64,000 nt of DNA, from contig NZ_CP082269.1 in assembly GCF_019880405.1 (NCBI RefSeq), forward strand, positions 2,666,001 through 2,730,000, read 5' to 3'. The position numbers were made by a program, and so were the translations under genes. Under the pieces are notes generated by a model, which searched no databases, was not told the DNA's origin, and saw only the letters and a program-made list of their open reading frames with translations. This DNA is from Enterobacter sp. C2. Its GTDB lineage: Bacteria > Pseudomonadota > Gammaproteobacteria > Enterobacterales > Enterobacteriaceae. Positions 43,688 to 53,015 of this stretch are shown here, piece by piece. The number at the start of each line of letters is the position of its first letter. Positions within the stretch are counted from its first letter, which is position 1.

Positions 43688-44236
43688 TTATTCAGTTTCT
43701 ACGCGTTCGCGTATCACCACTGCGGGATTGCCACGGCAGATGGCGTTGGCCGGTAGCGATTTAAAAACGCTGCTCCGCGCCCCTACCACCGTGCCGCTGC
43801 CAATCGTGACCCCTGGGGCAACGAAGACATCCGTTGCCAGCCAGCACTTCTCGCCAATCACAATAGGCGTCGCGTTAATATCAAAATGCGCGCTTAAATA
43901 GTCGTGACTGCCGGTACACAAATAACACTTTTGTGACACTACCGAATTCGCGCCGAGGGTAATCTCGCCCAGCGTATATAAAACGGCCTCGTCCCCTACC
44001 CAGCTATGGTCTCCGAGGGTTAATTTCCACGGATAGGTAATTTTTACCGATGGTCGGATCACTACGTTTTTTCCGATTTTTGCGCCAAACAGACGCAATA
44101 AAAAAGCACGCCAGCGATACATGACCTGCGGCGACCAGGCAAATAAGGTTGCCTGCACCGCCCACCACAGCTGAACTTTAATCGCACTCGCCCCTCGGAA
44201 CCCTTTCGGTACCGAGAATCCTTTTAGATCCTGCAT
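43688..44236 (-). CDS. wcaF: Colanic acid O-acetyltransferase WcaF
   Basis: 182 residues (E. coli WcaF 182). Imperfect hexapeptide repeats in the C-terminal half (IGKNVVIRPSVKI, TLGANSVVSQKCYL, TIGSGTVVGARSSV) indicate a left-handed beta-helix acetyltransferase of the CysE/LacA/NodL type using acetyl-CoA. It is one of two candidate acetyltransferases (with WcaB) for the O-acetyl groups on colanic acid fucose/galactose residues. Confidence 0.94.
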   Translation of the reverse strand: MQDLKGFSVPKGFRGASAIKVQLWWAVQATLFAWSPQVMYRWRAFLLRLFGAKIGKNVVIRPSVKITYPWKLTLGDHSWVGDEAVLYTLGEITLGANSVVSQKCYLCTGSHDYLSAHFDINATPIVIGEKCWLATDVFVAPGVTIGSGTVVGARSSVFKSLPANAICRGNPAVVIRERVETE

Positions 44237-44251
44237 GGTTATCCCTTATAT

Positions 44252-44998
44252 TTAGGCTTTGTGATATAAGGCTTTTGTCTTTCCGGTGGTACGCACGCGT
44301 AAGAAATAAGAGAGCTGCGCCCAGAAGCCGGGCACGCGCAATATTTTACGCTGGACTTTTCGCGCATCGTCGCAGAGCTCAAGATTATTCGAGGTCGAGA
44401 CGCCGCCCATGGAAAACTCTGATACCAGGCCTTTAATGCGTTTAAAGGGGTAGCCCGCTTTAAACATTCTGGCGGCCAACGCATAATCCGATGACACTTT
44501 ATATTGCAGATCGTAGGGATAGGTTTTTAACCCGCTCACCGGGAAAAAGATCGCCTGATGGCTCGCCGGCAGGCTGTGATAAATATACCAGCCGTGCTTG
44601 GCGCTGCGGCGTATCTTGGTGCCGTCGCCGAAATCCAGCAGCGCGTCGCCAATGTACATCGCCTTCTCGCGCTCGTCCGCCAGCTGGCGAACCACGTCGG
44701 CAACGTCCTCATGGAAAATATCGCCCGAGTTAAGGAACAGGGCAAAGCGCCCTTCAGCCAGCGCAACGCCCTTGTTCATGGCGTCATAGATGCCGTTATC
44801 TTTCTCGCTGACAAAGCGTAAGTTATATTCCCCGTTGAGGTTTTCTAAAAACTCTCGGGTGCCGTCGTTAGAGCCGCCGTCCACCACAATCCACTCAAAG
44901 GTGATGTCCTTTGCCCGTGCCAGGTGGGCCAGTGAGGCATGTGTTTTCACCACGCCCGCATAGTTACGGAAGGCAACGGTAATGACACTGAGCAGCAT
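44252..44998 (-). CDS. wcaE: Colanic acid glycosyltransferase WcaE
   Basis: 248 residues, GT2 (GT-A) family, with [31 protein letters not shown] and the metal-binding [13 protein letters not shown]. It is a colanic acid glycosyltransferase whose acceptor order was assigned biochemically in E. coli to fucose addition. It follows wcaD by 12 bases and precedes wcaF by 15. Confidence 0.93.
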   Translation of the reverse strand: MLLSVITVAFRNYAGVVKTHASLAHLARAKDITFEWIVVDGGSNDGTREFLENLNGEYNLRFVSEKDNGIYDAMNKGVALAEGRFALFLNSGDIFHEDVADVVRQLADEREKAMYIGDALLDFGDGTKIRRSAKHGWYIYHSLPASHQAIFFPVSGLKTYPYDLQYKVSSDYALAARMFKAGYPFKRIKGLVSEFSMGGVSTSNNLELCDDARKVQRKILRVPGFWAQLSYFLRVRTTGKTKALYHKA

Positions 44999-45010
44999 GT
45001 TTTCACCTCA

Positions 45011-46231
45011 TCAGGATTGAGTAATATTAAGCGCCTTGCGCAAAATAAACGGGCAAACGATCAAAAATGCGTATTCCGGGCTAAAAATCGAACCGGTAAA
45101 AAAGAGTGACACCGGCATAAATAGATAAAGCTGAACACGATAATTCTGATTATTACCAAAAGCGTTGACCATCATTTTTAAGACTTTACTCATGTACCAA
45201 ATGGTCAGTACTACAGCGCACCAGGAAAAATAAATAATCAACAGATACAGGCCATTGTCTATTGTTTTTCCGACGTCCGCACCGTTAAAGATTCCGAATG
45301 ATGCAACATATTCATAAAGCGATCCAAAACGTACCGCGCCATCGATATTGGTTAATGCGCTGCCGACCATCGCCAGCGGACCGATGATTCGATAATAGGA
45401 AGAGGAGCCTTCCGTACCGAGATCGCCGAGTCGTTCGGAAATATACGGAAATGCAAACACGATACCGACCATAAAAACGGCTAACGATATTATTGCCAAC
45501 GGCAGTTTTTTCTTAATCGCCTCTTTATTCAGATACTGAAACGCCCACTCCAGCAAATAAAAGAGAATAAAGGTCATTACCCCAGAGAAAGATCCTGAGA
45601 GAACTATCCCTGCCAGAATCATACCATCAGTTTTAGGGGTCTTGATACCAAACTGTTTGATGCTGAGCCAAATTGAGATTAATGCCAGAGCGAAGAAGGC
45701 CGGTTCAAAATAGAGCGCCGTGGTTCGCTTTCCGCCGAACTTGATAAAATTCAAAACGTAGCTGTTGGAGTAGATCAAATATTTCGAAATGGTTTCCATC
45801 AGGCTGCTGCCGCCGGAGAGAATAATCTGCGCCATCTCCATCGCCGCCAGGGTCACGATCAGCCCCACTACCATGTAGAAGAAGCGCAGGATCTTGCGGT
45901 AGTTGTGGGGCGAGACGACCTTAAAGCGAATGCTCCACACCATCCCGATAATAATGACGATGTTGATAAACAGCAGCGTAGAGGTCGCATACTTGCTGGC
46001 GTTAAACGACCGTCCGAACAGGTAGTTAAAGACGGTCAGACCGGCACCTATCCCCAGCGCGATCAGCAGCTTCTTAACGCTGATCTTATCGACGAAGAGC
46101 AGCAGCAGCACCGGTAAAAAGGTGACGATAGTAATGGGGAAGCTCTCCCCCAGCTGAGCGATTTTAACGTTGACCAGCAGATAGGTCAGCGGCAGCAGCA
46201 GATAGCTACAGACTCTGATAGAACGCGACAT
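45011..46231 (-). CDS. wcaD: Colanic acid polymerase WcaD
   Basis: 406 residues from the ATG at 46231 (MSRSIRVCSYLLLPLTYLL), which aligns with the 405-residue E. coli protein. The frame is open 64 codons further upstream, but that part is arginine-rich and antisense-like within wcaC and is not real coding sequence. A very hydrophobic protein of about 10-11 helices with a conserved periplasmic loop near GGKRTTALYFEPAFFALAL. It polymerises colanic acid repeats (Wzy role). It overlaps the wcaC 3' end by 26 bases. Confidence 0.92.
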   Translation of the reverse strand: MSRSIRVCSYLLLPLTYLLVNVKIAQLGESFPITIVTFLPVLLLLFVDKISVKKLLIALGIGAGLTVFNYLFGRSFNASKYATSTLLFINIVIIIGMVWSIRFKVVSPHNYRKILRFFYMVVGLIVTLAAMEMAQIILSGGSSLMETISKYLIYSNSYVLNFIKFGGKRTTALYFEPAFFALALISIWLSIKQFGIKTPKTDGMILAGIVLSGSFSGVMTFILFYLLEWAFQYLNKEAIKKKLPLAIISLAVFMVGIVFAFPYISERLGDLGTEGSSSYYRIIGPLAMVGSALTNIDGAVRFGSLYEYVASFGIFNGADVGKTIDNGLYLLIIYFSWCAVVLTIWYMSKVLKMMVNAFGNNQNYRVQLYLFMPVSLFFTGSIFSPEYAFLIVCPFILRKALNITQS

Positions 46232-47423
46232 ACTCCTCCAGCATCTGCTCTCCGCTATAGGCCTGACGACTGCGCGCCCGGAACGCCGCCAGCGAGGTGC
46301 CAAATACCGCCTCGGCAATCTCCGCTTTTGGCCGCTGGACCAGAGCCAGCACCTCACTCTCGCTAAAGGTGGTGCCACCAGATTTGCGCAGCACCTCGTG
46401 CGCCGCGTCGCTGTGGGTTGCAATCACCGGCACGCCAATCGACAGCGCCTCGCACAGGATCAGCGGATAGTTATCGACCCGAGAGCTAAACACCAGGGCA
46501 TCCATCTGGTTAAGCTCACTCATCAGCTGGCGCTTGTCGGTTAAAAAACCGTGGTTAATAACGTTATCGCCAGCAAAGGGGGAGAACTTGCCGAAGGTGT
46601 GCAGCTCGATGCCGCTGCCAAGGGCCATCATTTTTTGTACCAGCGCCTGATTAGTTTTACCGTCATAGCGCAGGTCGTGGGCGACAACGGCAATTTTAGG
46701 TGCGCCCTGGCTGGGCTCTATCAACGGCAGCTCGGCGAGGATCGCCTCGGTGGCGACATCGATACCGTTGTTAACAATCTTGCAGCGATCCGCGCCGTAG
46801 ATGCTGTTGAACGCGTCGGCCACGTGCTGGCTGGGAGAGATAAAGTGACACCCGAGGGCGATCATCTCGTTAAACAGGCGGCGTTTGCCTGCCACCAGGC
46901 TATGGGCACGATCGATTTTCACCGGCGGGTAGTTATCCAGCGTTGGACAGGTCTGACAGTGGTTTTTCCACCCTTCGCAGCCGTCGGTAAATGCACAGCG
47001 GCCGGTCACGCTCCAGTGATCGTGCAGCGTCCAGACCAGGGTCACGTCATGACGGCTGGCGGTTATCCGCTGACAAAATGCCACCACCGCCTCCAGCTTC
47101 AGCCAGTAGCTGTGCATCACGTGAAAGTGCAGCACTACTGGCCCCTGAGTGCGGATCACCTCACGATAGAGAGTGTTGAGATCGCCAAACAGATCGCGGT
47201 TAAAGAGGCGGAACAGCGCCAGGTTGGCGATCGAGGTCAGGCGCGGCGTGTGCTGGATCACCTCTGGATAGCTGTCATGGCTGACGCTCTTCCTGCCGCC
47301 TTTGCCGTAGCCGTAGACAAAGCGCGAACGCATCCCCTGCTGTAAAGCGCGCTGATGCAGGTCCAGGGCCACGCCTGCTGCGCCCCCTTCGGCGAGGCGC
47401 ACGTTAAACTGTAAGATATTCAT
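46206..47423 (-). CDS. wcaC: Colanic acid glycosyltransferase WcaC
   Basis: 405 residues, GT4 family (GT-B). N-terminal FNVRLAEGGAAGVALDLHQRA, a cysteine-containing insertion (GCEGWKNHCQTCPTL) and the donor-half block FSSRVDNYPLILCEALSIGVPVIAT. It is a galactosyltransferase candidate for the colanic acid side chain. Its start overlaps wcaB by 4 bases and its end overlaps wcaD by 26, indicating coupled translation through wcaB-C-D. Confidence 0.93.
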   Translation of the reverse strand: MNILQFNVRLAEGGAAGVALDLHQRALQQGMRSRFVYGYGKGGRKSVSHDSYPEVIQHTPRLTSIANLALFRLFNRDLFGDLNTLYREVIRTQGPVVLHFHVMHSYWLKLEAVVAFCQRITASRHDVTLVWTLHDHWSVTGRCAFTDGCEGWKNHCQTCPTLDNYPPVKIDRAHSLVAGKRRLFNEMIALGCHFISPSQHVADAFNSIYGADRCKIVNNGIDVATEAILAELPLIEPSQGAPKIAVVAHDLRYDGKTNQALVQKMMALGSGIELHTFGKFSPFAGDNVINHGFLTDKRQLMSELNQMDALVFSSRVDNYPLILCEALSIGVPVIATHSDAAHEVLRKSGGTTFSESEVLALVQRPKAEIAEAVFGTSLAAFRARSRQAYSGEQMLEEYVAFYQSL

Positions 47424-47911
47424 TGTCTCACCTTCACCCGGGCTTTCTCTCCTGTCACCAGCGCGTTGTCCGGGATGCTGTCCAGCACCACGCTACCTGC
47501 CCCGATGGTGACGCCGTTGCCAATGGTGATATCACCAATGATGACCACGTTTGCCCCCAGCTCCACGCCGTTACCAATCACCGGGCAGGCCAGACTGTCA
47601 CCGCCTCGGTTGCCGATGGTGACACCGTGACGAATGGTGAAGTCATCCCCGGCCACGACGTTTTTATTGATCACCACGGCATAGCCGTGATGAATGGTAA
47701 AGCGCCGTCCAATGGTGGCTGCGGCCTGGATCTCATAGCCAAACAGGCACTCGGTGATAAAGCGGTAGAGCAGCAGCACCGGCGCGGCCCAGATGTTATT
47801 AATGACGTTTTTTTTGCGCCACACCGAGCAAAAATGCGCGATTCGGTAGGCCATGACCATGCAGCAGGGGCGCAGGCTCCAGTGGTTCGCGCGAAAATCC
47901 TCCAGGCGCAT
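47420..47911 (-). CDS. wcaB: Colanic acid O-acetyltransferase WcaB
   Basis: 163 residues (E. coli 162). Serine acetyltransferase-like hexapeptide-repeat protein: IHHGYAVVINKNVVAGDDF, RHGVTIGNRGG, VIIGDITIGNGVTIGAGSVV. Predicted to form a left-handed beta-helix trimer and to acetylate a colanic acid intermediate at the cytoplasmic face. Start codon overlaps the wcaA stop (TAATG). Confidence 0.94.
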   Translation of the reverse strand: MRLEDFRANHWSLRPCCMVMAYRIAHFCSVWRKKNVINNIWAAPVLLLYRFITECLFGYEIQAAATIGRRFTIHHGYAVVINKNVVAGDDFTIRHGVTIGNRGGDSLACPVIGNGVELGANVVIIGDITIGNGVTIGAGSVVLDSIPDNALVTGEKARVKVRQ

Positions 47912-48756
47912 TATTTACTCCGTAACCCATAAGCCATGCGCTTGCCGTTGCGCAGGGAGAACAGGGTCAGCAGCGTGCGCAGGGTCATCCGCTTGTTGCG
48001 GATCTGGTAGAGCGTAAAGAGCTGGTACTTCTTGCTGGCACGATCGAACTTATCTTTATGCTTGCGATAGAAGTGGAAGTAGCCGGAGAACTTCTTCGGC
48101 GAGGTGGTGATCTGCATCTCCCCGTGGTTGATATGCAGGATCTGCGTGGCCTCGTCGACCTTCCACGGCTCACCATACTCGACCACCATGCGCAGGAAGA
48201 TGTCGTAGTCCTGAGCCGCCTTCAGATCGACGTCAAACAGGCAGGCCTTGAAGCGCGAGGCCAGGGTAAAGACCTGGTTGCCAATAATGTTGCGCTTGTA
48301 GAACAGCGTGCGCGAATAGGGCGACTTTGGGTAGAGCGGCAGGCTGGCCGGCTGGGCGTAGACCTCCCCTTCGCAAACGTAGTCGTTGGCGTAGAGGAAA
48401 GCATGGGTAACCAGCTGGTGCTTGTGCGCAAGGAAAACCGACAGGCGGTCCGGCGTCCACTCGTCGTCATCGTCGATGCCGGTGATGTAGTGGCCGCGCG
48501 CCTGTAAAATCGCCTGGTTACGTACCGCGCAGGCGCCGGAGTTGAACGCGTTACGGACGTAGGTCACGCGCGGATCGTTCAGGTCAGCGACATACTGCTG
48601 AAGCTGTTCAAAATTCGATGAGCAGTCGTCGACGACGATCATCTCCCAGTGCGGATAGTCCTGGCGTAAAACCGATTTGATAGCGCGGATCGCCAGCTGC
48701 TGACGATTCCATGTCGGCATATAAATCGAGATCGTTGGGTAATTAGCTGTTGTCAT
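47911..48756 (-). CDS. wcaA: Colanic acid glycosyltransferase WcaA
   Basis: 281 residues (E. coli 279), GT2 family with the GT-A signature ISIYMPTWNRQQLAIRAI, VVDDCSSNFEQL and ITGIDDDDEWTPDRL (the acidic metal-binding run). It transfers a sugar, glucuronic acid in current E. coli models, to the lipid-linked repeat. First glycosyltransferase gene after the wza-wzb-wzc export module, 28 bases beyond wzc. Confidence 0.93.
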   Translation of the reverse strand: MTTANYPTISIYMPTWNRQQLAIRAIKSVLRQDYPHWEMIVVDDCSSNFEQLQQYVADLNDPRVTYVRNAFNSGACAVRNQAILQARGHYITGIDDDDEWTPDRLSVFLAHKHQLVTHAFLYANDYVCEGEVYAQPASLPLYPKSPYSRTLFYKRNIIGNQVFTLASRFKACLFDVDLKAAQDYDIFLRMVVEYGEPWKVDEATQILHINHGEMQITTSPKKFSGYFHFYRKHKDKFDRASKKYQLFTLYQIRNKRMTLRTLLTLFSLRNGKRMAYGLRSK

Positions 48757-48784
48757 TTCTTGTCCCCGAGGTTGCCTAAGATGC

Positions 48785-50947
48785 TTATTTGGCGTCCGAT
48801 TTGTATTCGTACTCGTAGTAGCCGTAATCCTGATATCCCGTCGCCCGACGGAAGATAGAGTTAAGGATTACGCCTTTCACCTGAATGCCGTTCTGCGCAA
48901 AGCGGCTCAGGCTGGTCTCCACCTCTTTCAGGGTGTTAACGGCATAGCGCGCCACCATCAGGGTGGTACCCGCATGCCGTCCGACCACAGCCGCATCGGT
49001 CACGGCGAGAATTGGCGGAGTATCGATCAGCACCAGGTCATAGTGGCTGCTGGCCCATGCGATCAGCTGAGCAAAGCGTTCGCTCATCAGCAGCTCGGAA
49101 GGGTTAGGCGGCACCTGACCGCGCGGCACCAGATCGAAGTGGGTAATGGCGGTCGGCTTAACGCAGGTAGAGAAATCCCCCTTCCCGGCCAGAATGTCCG
49201 ACAGACCGTTGACGTTATCGGTGCCGAGCAGCTCATGGGTGTAGCCCTTGCGCATGTCACAGTCGATCATCAGCACGCGCTTGTTGGTCTGGCTGATCAC
49301 CGCCGCCAGGTTGGCACAGACAAAGGTTTTACCGATTGACGGGCTGACCCCGGTCATCATCAGCACGTTATTGCTGGCCTGCATCATGGCGAAGTGCAGG
49401 CTGGTACGCAGGCTGCGGATCGCTTCGATGGCAAGGTCGGTGGGGTTGCCCACGGCCAGCAGCTGGCTCTGTTTGAAGCGCTTGGTACCTTTGTGGGTGT
49501 TGACGCTGTCACGCGCTTTTTGCCACTCGGAGAGCGGAATGCTGGCGTAGACGCTGATGCCGTTCTCCTCCAGCACCTGCGGGCTTTCGATACCGCGATT
49601 GAACAGCGAGCGCAGCAGCACGCCAACAATGGAGAGCATCAGGCCGAGGATAATGCTGCCAAGAATAATCAGCGCCTTTTTCGGCTTCAGCACGCCAGGC
49701 TGATCGATAGCGGGATCGACAATGCGAACATCCCCGACCGTGCTCGCCTCGGTGATCTTCAGCTCCTGCTGCTTATTCAGCAGCTGCATATAGACCTGCT
49801 GACCGGACTCAACGTCACGGGTCAGGCGCACAATTTCCTGCTGGGTTTTTGGCATCGCGGAGACGCGACCGCTGAGGCGATCCTTCTCATCCTCTAACGC
49901 GCGGCGTTTCTCCAGCAGCGTGCGGTAGGCCGGGTGCGCTTTGGTATAGAGCTTGGAGATCTCGGCCTCTTTGAACGTCAGCTCGTTGAGCTGGGCATCG
50001 ATGTTGACCATGGAGTCCAGCACCGCCTTGGCCTCCAGCGGCAGATCTACCGAATCCTTGTCCTGACGGAAGGCATTGAGCTTGTTCTCCGCCGCATCGA
50101 GATTCGCCCGCACTTCCGGGAGCTGTTTCGCAAGGAAGGCCAGGCTTTTAGCCGCCTCTTCCGACTTACGCTCAACGTTCTGCGCCAGATAGTTACGGGT
50201 GATGCTGTTGAGAATGGCGCGGATCTGGTTGCGATCCTCACCGGTGTAGCTCAGGCTGAGCACTCCGGTATCTTTACCGTTCTCCGTCACCGACAGGTTG
50301 TTTTGCAGATTATTGATGACGCCCAGCGTGGAGAATTTAGATACCGTAAATTCGCTGCCTTCCGCTGCCTGGATAGCGCTGACCTCAAAGGTGACGCCCT
50401 CCTTTTGCAGCAGCTTGCCTACCTCACCGCGGGCGCTAAACCCGGCGTCGCTGGTTAGCTGATACTGCTTCGGCCCCAGTACGCTGAGGGTAAAGACCTC
50501 TCCGCCTGCGCCCTTGGGCAGCGTAAAGGTAGTGACCTTAACGGTTTCGTTCTGGCGGCCCTGAAGGCGATCCCAGCCTGCGCCAAAAATGGGGAAGGTG
50601 TTTTTAGTCACGCCGATATCGAGATCGAGATCGTCAACCGTCTTGCCCAGCACCATCCGCGACTTAATCAGCTGGATCTCGGCATCCGAGGCGGGAGGCT
50701 TGTTGGAGAGCGCGCTGTTGAGGTTCTGCACCAGTGAGCCGCCGGTATCCTGCTCAATCTGTACCAGCGCATCGGCGCTATAGATCGGCGTGGCGAACAG
50801 GGTATAGATCGTCGCCGTCAGCGCGAACAGGGCCGTAATGCCCAGCACCCACCAGCGCGCCTCGATAACCGTTCCCACAAGGCGGCCAATATCGATCTCA
50901 TCACTGCCCGTCTGTGGGGCAGCAGCATGGTGTAATTTTTCTGTCAT
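48785..50947 (-). CDS. wzc: Tyrosine-protein kinase Wzc (polysaccharide co-polymerase)
   Basis: 720 residues from ATG 50947, identical in length to E. coli Wzc; 12 more codons upstream are open but unlikely. The N-terminal Wzz-type periplasmic domain is bounded by two membrane helices; the cytoplasmic BY-kinase domain has Walker A (SPSIGKTFVCANLA), Walker A' (VLMIDCDMRKG) and a Walker B-like LVLIDTPPIL. The C-terminal tyrosine cluster is complete (Y705, Y708, Y710, Y711, Y713, Y715). Cycling of its phosphorylation with the Wzb phosphatase drives high-molecular-weight colanic acid synthesis and export. Confidence 0.96.
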   Translation of the reverse strand: MTEKLHHAAAPQTGSDEIDIGRLVGTVIEARWWVLGITALFALTATIYTLFATPIYSADALVQIEQDTGGSLVQNLNSALSNKPPASDAEIQLIKSRMVLGKTVDDLDLDIGVTKNTFPIFGAGWDRLQGRQNETVKVTTFTLPKGAGGEVFTLSVLGPKQYQLTSDAGFSARGEVGKLLQKEGVTFEVSAIQAAEGSEFTVSKFSTLGVINNLQNNLSVTENGKDTGVLSLSYTGEDRNQIRAILNSITRNYLAQNVERKSEEAAKSLAFLAKQLPEVRANLDAAENKLNAFRQDKDSVDLPLEAKAVLDSMVNIDAQLNELTFKEAEISKLYTKAHPAYRTLLEKRRALEDEKDRLSGRVSAMPKTQQEIVRLTRDVESGQQVYMQLLNKQQELKITEASTVGDVRIVDPAIDQPGVLKPKKALIILGSIILGLMLSIVGVLLRSLFNRGIESPQVLEENGISVYASIPLSEWQKARDSVNTHKGTKRFKQSQLLAVGNPTDLAIEAIRSLRTSLHFAMMQASNNVLMMTGVSPSIGKTFVCANLAAVISQTNKRVLMIDCDMRKGYTHELLGTDNVNGLSDILAGKGDFSTCVKPTAITHFDLVPRGQVPPNPSELLMSERFAQLIAWASSHYDLVLIDTPPILAVTDAAVVGRHAGTTLMVARYAVNTLKEVETSLSRFAQNGIQVKGVILNSIFRRATGYQDYGYYEYEYKSDAK

Positions 50948-50949
50948 GG

Positions 50950-51393
50950 TTATCCCTGCTGAACGTGCAACGCCTGCGCCCACTGGCGGGCCGAGCGATC
51001 GAGTAAGGTGTAGACGGCCTCAAAGGCCTCCCGGCTTTTGCGGTAGGGATCGGGGATCTCACGCTCGCCGTCCCAGTGACCGAACAGCATCACCTTGCCG
51101 CGCATCTCCGGTGCGATTTCGCACAGCGCGGCGATATGGCGCTTCTCCATCACCAGGATCAGGTCATACTCCCGGCACATCTGCCCGGTGAGCTGGCGCG
51201 CGCTGTGTCCGGCCAGCGACAGCTGGTTATCCTGCGCCACGCTGGTCGCAGTGGCGTCCGCACCTTTTCCTACCAGCGCCCCGAGCCCGGCAGACTCCAC
51301 CGTCAGAGCAGGCTGATAGTGTTTCAGCAGCCGCTCACCCGTTGGAGAGCGGCAGATATTGCCCACGCATACCACTAAAATTTTGTTAAACAT
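50950..51393 (-). CDS. wzb: Low molecular weight protein-tyrosine phosphatase Wzb
   Basis: 147 residues from ATG 51393 (MFNKILVVCVGNICRSPTG), as in E. coli; the frame extends 31 codons upstream into wza but that is not coding. The CX5R phosphatase loop is C9-VGNIC-R15 and the general-acid aspartate is in IPDPYRKS. It dephosphorylates Wzc. Five bases after wza and two before wzc. Confidence 0.96.
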   Translation of the reverse strand: MFNKILVVCVGNICRSPTGERLLKHYQPALTVESAGLGALVGKGADATATSVAQDNQLSLAGHSARQLTGQMCREYDLILVMEKRHIAALCEIAPEMRGKVMLFGHWDGEREIPDPYRKSREAFEAVYTLLDRSARQWAQALHVQQG

Positions 51394-51398
51394 GAGCG

Positions 51399-52538
51399 TT
51401 ACCAGTTGTGAACGTCGCTGGCGGTGTCGGTCATGTAGCGAACGCCACTGATCGTCGGCAGCAACTGGTTGATAAGACGGTTCCAACGGGTAACCGGCGC
51501 GGTGGTGACGTAAACCACGTCGTAAGGCTGAAGCCGGAACTCCGTCGCCATCACCAGCGAGGTGGCATCGGACATATCGAGCTGGTAGATATTGGCCATC
51601 TTGCCGCTGCGACCGCCCTCGCCTTTCAGCGGACGGATCACAAAGATACCGCTGGCATCGGAGGCAGTGAGATCCAGACCTTCGGCCTGGCCCAGCGCTT
51701 CGGTCAGGGTCATACCGCTGAAGTCCATCTTGAGGGTGCTCTGTTTTTTCACTTCGCCCATCACGAACACTTTCAGATCGTCATTGCGCGGTACAAACAG
51801 AATGTCCCCTGGATAGAGCAGGCGGTTCTGGCTAAGGTCGCCGTTCTGCATCAGCGCCTGCAGAGAGATGCGCTGCTCGCGGCCATCATGGGTAAGCACC
51901 ACGTTGCGCCAGTCGGCGGTATCGGTCAGGCCACCGGCGGCGTTAATCGCATCCAGCACGGTGAGCGGCACGTTAGTAATGGCCTGCTGGCCCGATTTAT
52001 TAACCTGGCCGGAGATATAGGCTTTCTGCGAGCGGAAAGCGGCGATATTAACGTCCACCTGCGGGTCGGCGATGTACTGCGCTAAACGGCCGGTAATATC
52101 ACTGCGAATTTCAGCAAGGGTTTTGCCCACTACATGGACTTTGCCAATATAGGGGTAGAACATGGTGCCGTCGGGCTGCACCCAGTTACCGGCGTCGCTG
52201 GAGCTGCGGTACTGCCCGGCAGGGGTGGTGAGCTCCGGGTGATCCCAGACGGTGACGCTGAGGACGTCACCCGGTCCTACGCGATACTGGTAGCTGGAGA
52301 TCTCCTGGTCCAGCGACATATTGGGCTGTGCAACGGTGGGACGGGGTCGAAGCTGTTCTACCAGTCGGGGAGTCAAAGGATAAACATTTACCATGCGGTC
52401 AAGATCGAAGTCAGCATCTTGCTGTTTAATCACATCCTTACCCATTGTGGTCATATTGCTTCCGGGGAACACCGTGCAACCACTCATCAAGGCCACAGAT
52501 ACCAATAATGGCATCAATTTCATTTTGGATTTCATCAT
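51399..52538 (-). CDS. wza: Outer-membrane polysaccharide export lipoprotein Wza
   Basis: 379 residues as in E. coli. A signal peptide ends in a lipobox (ALMSGC, lipidated C21), followed by polysaccharide-export (SLBB-like) domains such as [19 protein letters not shown] and [14 protein letters not shown], and a C-terminal amphipathic helix ([15 protein letters not shown]) that forms the octameric pore in the outer membrane. First gene of the colanic acid operon, with a leader of more than 300 bases containing a candidate RcsAB box. Confidence 0.96.
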   Translation of the reverse strand: MMKSKMKLMPLLVSVALMSGCTVFPGSNMTTMGKDVIKQQDADFDLDRMVNVYPLTPRLVEQLRPRPTVAQPNMSLDQEISSYQYRVGPGDVLSVTVWDHPELTTPAGQYRSSSDAGNWVQPDGTMFYPYIGKVHVVGKTLAEIRSDITGRLAQYIADPQVDVNIAAFRSQKAYISGQVNKSGQQAITNVPLTVLDAINAAGGLTDTADWRNVVLTHDGREQRISLQALMQNGDLSQNRLLYPGDILFVPRNDDLKVFVMGEVKKQSTLKMDFSGMTLTEALGQAEGLDLTASDASGIFVIRPLKGEGGRSGKMANIYQLDMSDATSLVMATEFRLQPYDVVYVTTAPVTRWNRLINQLLPTISGVRYMTDTASDVHNW

Positions 52539-52900
52539 TGATTATTTATCACTTTGGCAGAGTAATTATCCTGTGCAATTTAATTAGCGCTGCTTTCGCC
52601 GCACATTTAACAGAATGCATTTAATTACTGTTAAATATAACTGGCATCAGTCCTAAAAAGCGCCTGGTCAAATGCAGCCGATTGATAGCATGAGCGAAGG
52701 TGATTAATACCCCTTATGATCCAGAGACATAACGTTTAACCACGGGCAGACAACGCCGGGCAGGACAACGGCAAAATAGTTTAGTAAAGTAGCGCGTTAA
52801 CGCTGGAAGAATTGTTGCAGCTAAAGGAATTACAGGCAAGGCTCCGCTTTGTCTGATGCCAGTTTTTAAGAATAAGATTAAGTCGCTATTTTTGCGCTTT

Positions 52901-52914
52901 TAGGAATTACTTCA
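52901..52914 (-). promoter_or_regulatory. candidate RcsAB box for the colanic acid operon
   Basis: Minus-strand TGAAGTAATTCCTA agrees at 11 of 14 positions with the E. coli wza RcsAB box as I remember it (TAAAGAAACTCCTA). It lies about 360 bases upstream of wza, consistent with the long untranslated leader known for this operon. RcsA-RcsB heterodimers activate colanic acid genes through such sites. Confidence 0.55.
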
Positions 52915-52916
52915 TA

Positions 52917-52945
52917 TTGACAAAAAAAATAGACACATTTACATC
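52917..52945 (+). promoter_or_regulatory. candidate yegH promoter
   Basis: A perfect -35 hexamer TTGACA (52917-52922) and, 17 bases on, TACATC as a weak -10 (52940-52945), about 70 bases before the yegH start. The -35 lies two bases from the candidate RcsAB box. Confidence 0.4.
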
Positions 52946-53015
52946 TGCGATATATCCTAAATTCCATTCCCGCTGAGTCGGGTAGTTATTTTTTCTGGAG
53001 GATGAAAAACGTATT

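Larger units (their letters stand above)
52539..53015. other. wza-yegH divergent intergenic region
   Basis: A 477-base non-coding region between divergent genes. It holds the probable colanic acid promoter and long leader, a candidate RcsAB box (52901-52914), a yegH promoter candidate directly beside it, and a perfect inverted repeat TTTAACAG-N14-CTGTTAAA (52606-52635) about 70 bases before wza. I saw no ops/JUMPstart core on the minus strand and no convincing open frame. Confidence 0.7.

Noticed and set aside
46232-46423. 64-codon N-terminal extension of wcaD
   Set aside because: Arginine- and tryptophan-rich, not like E. coli WcaD, and fully inside wcaC; the ATG at 46231 fits the family.
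48757-48784. Stem-loop between wzc and wcaA
   Set aside because: A regulatory hairpin has been suggested at this junction in E. coli, but the 28 bases here show no convincing stem.
52539-53015. Second JUMPstart/ops element upstream of wza
   Set aside because: I looked on the minus strand for GGCGGTAGC-like cores and found none.
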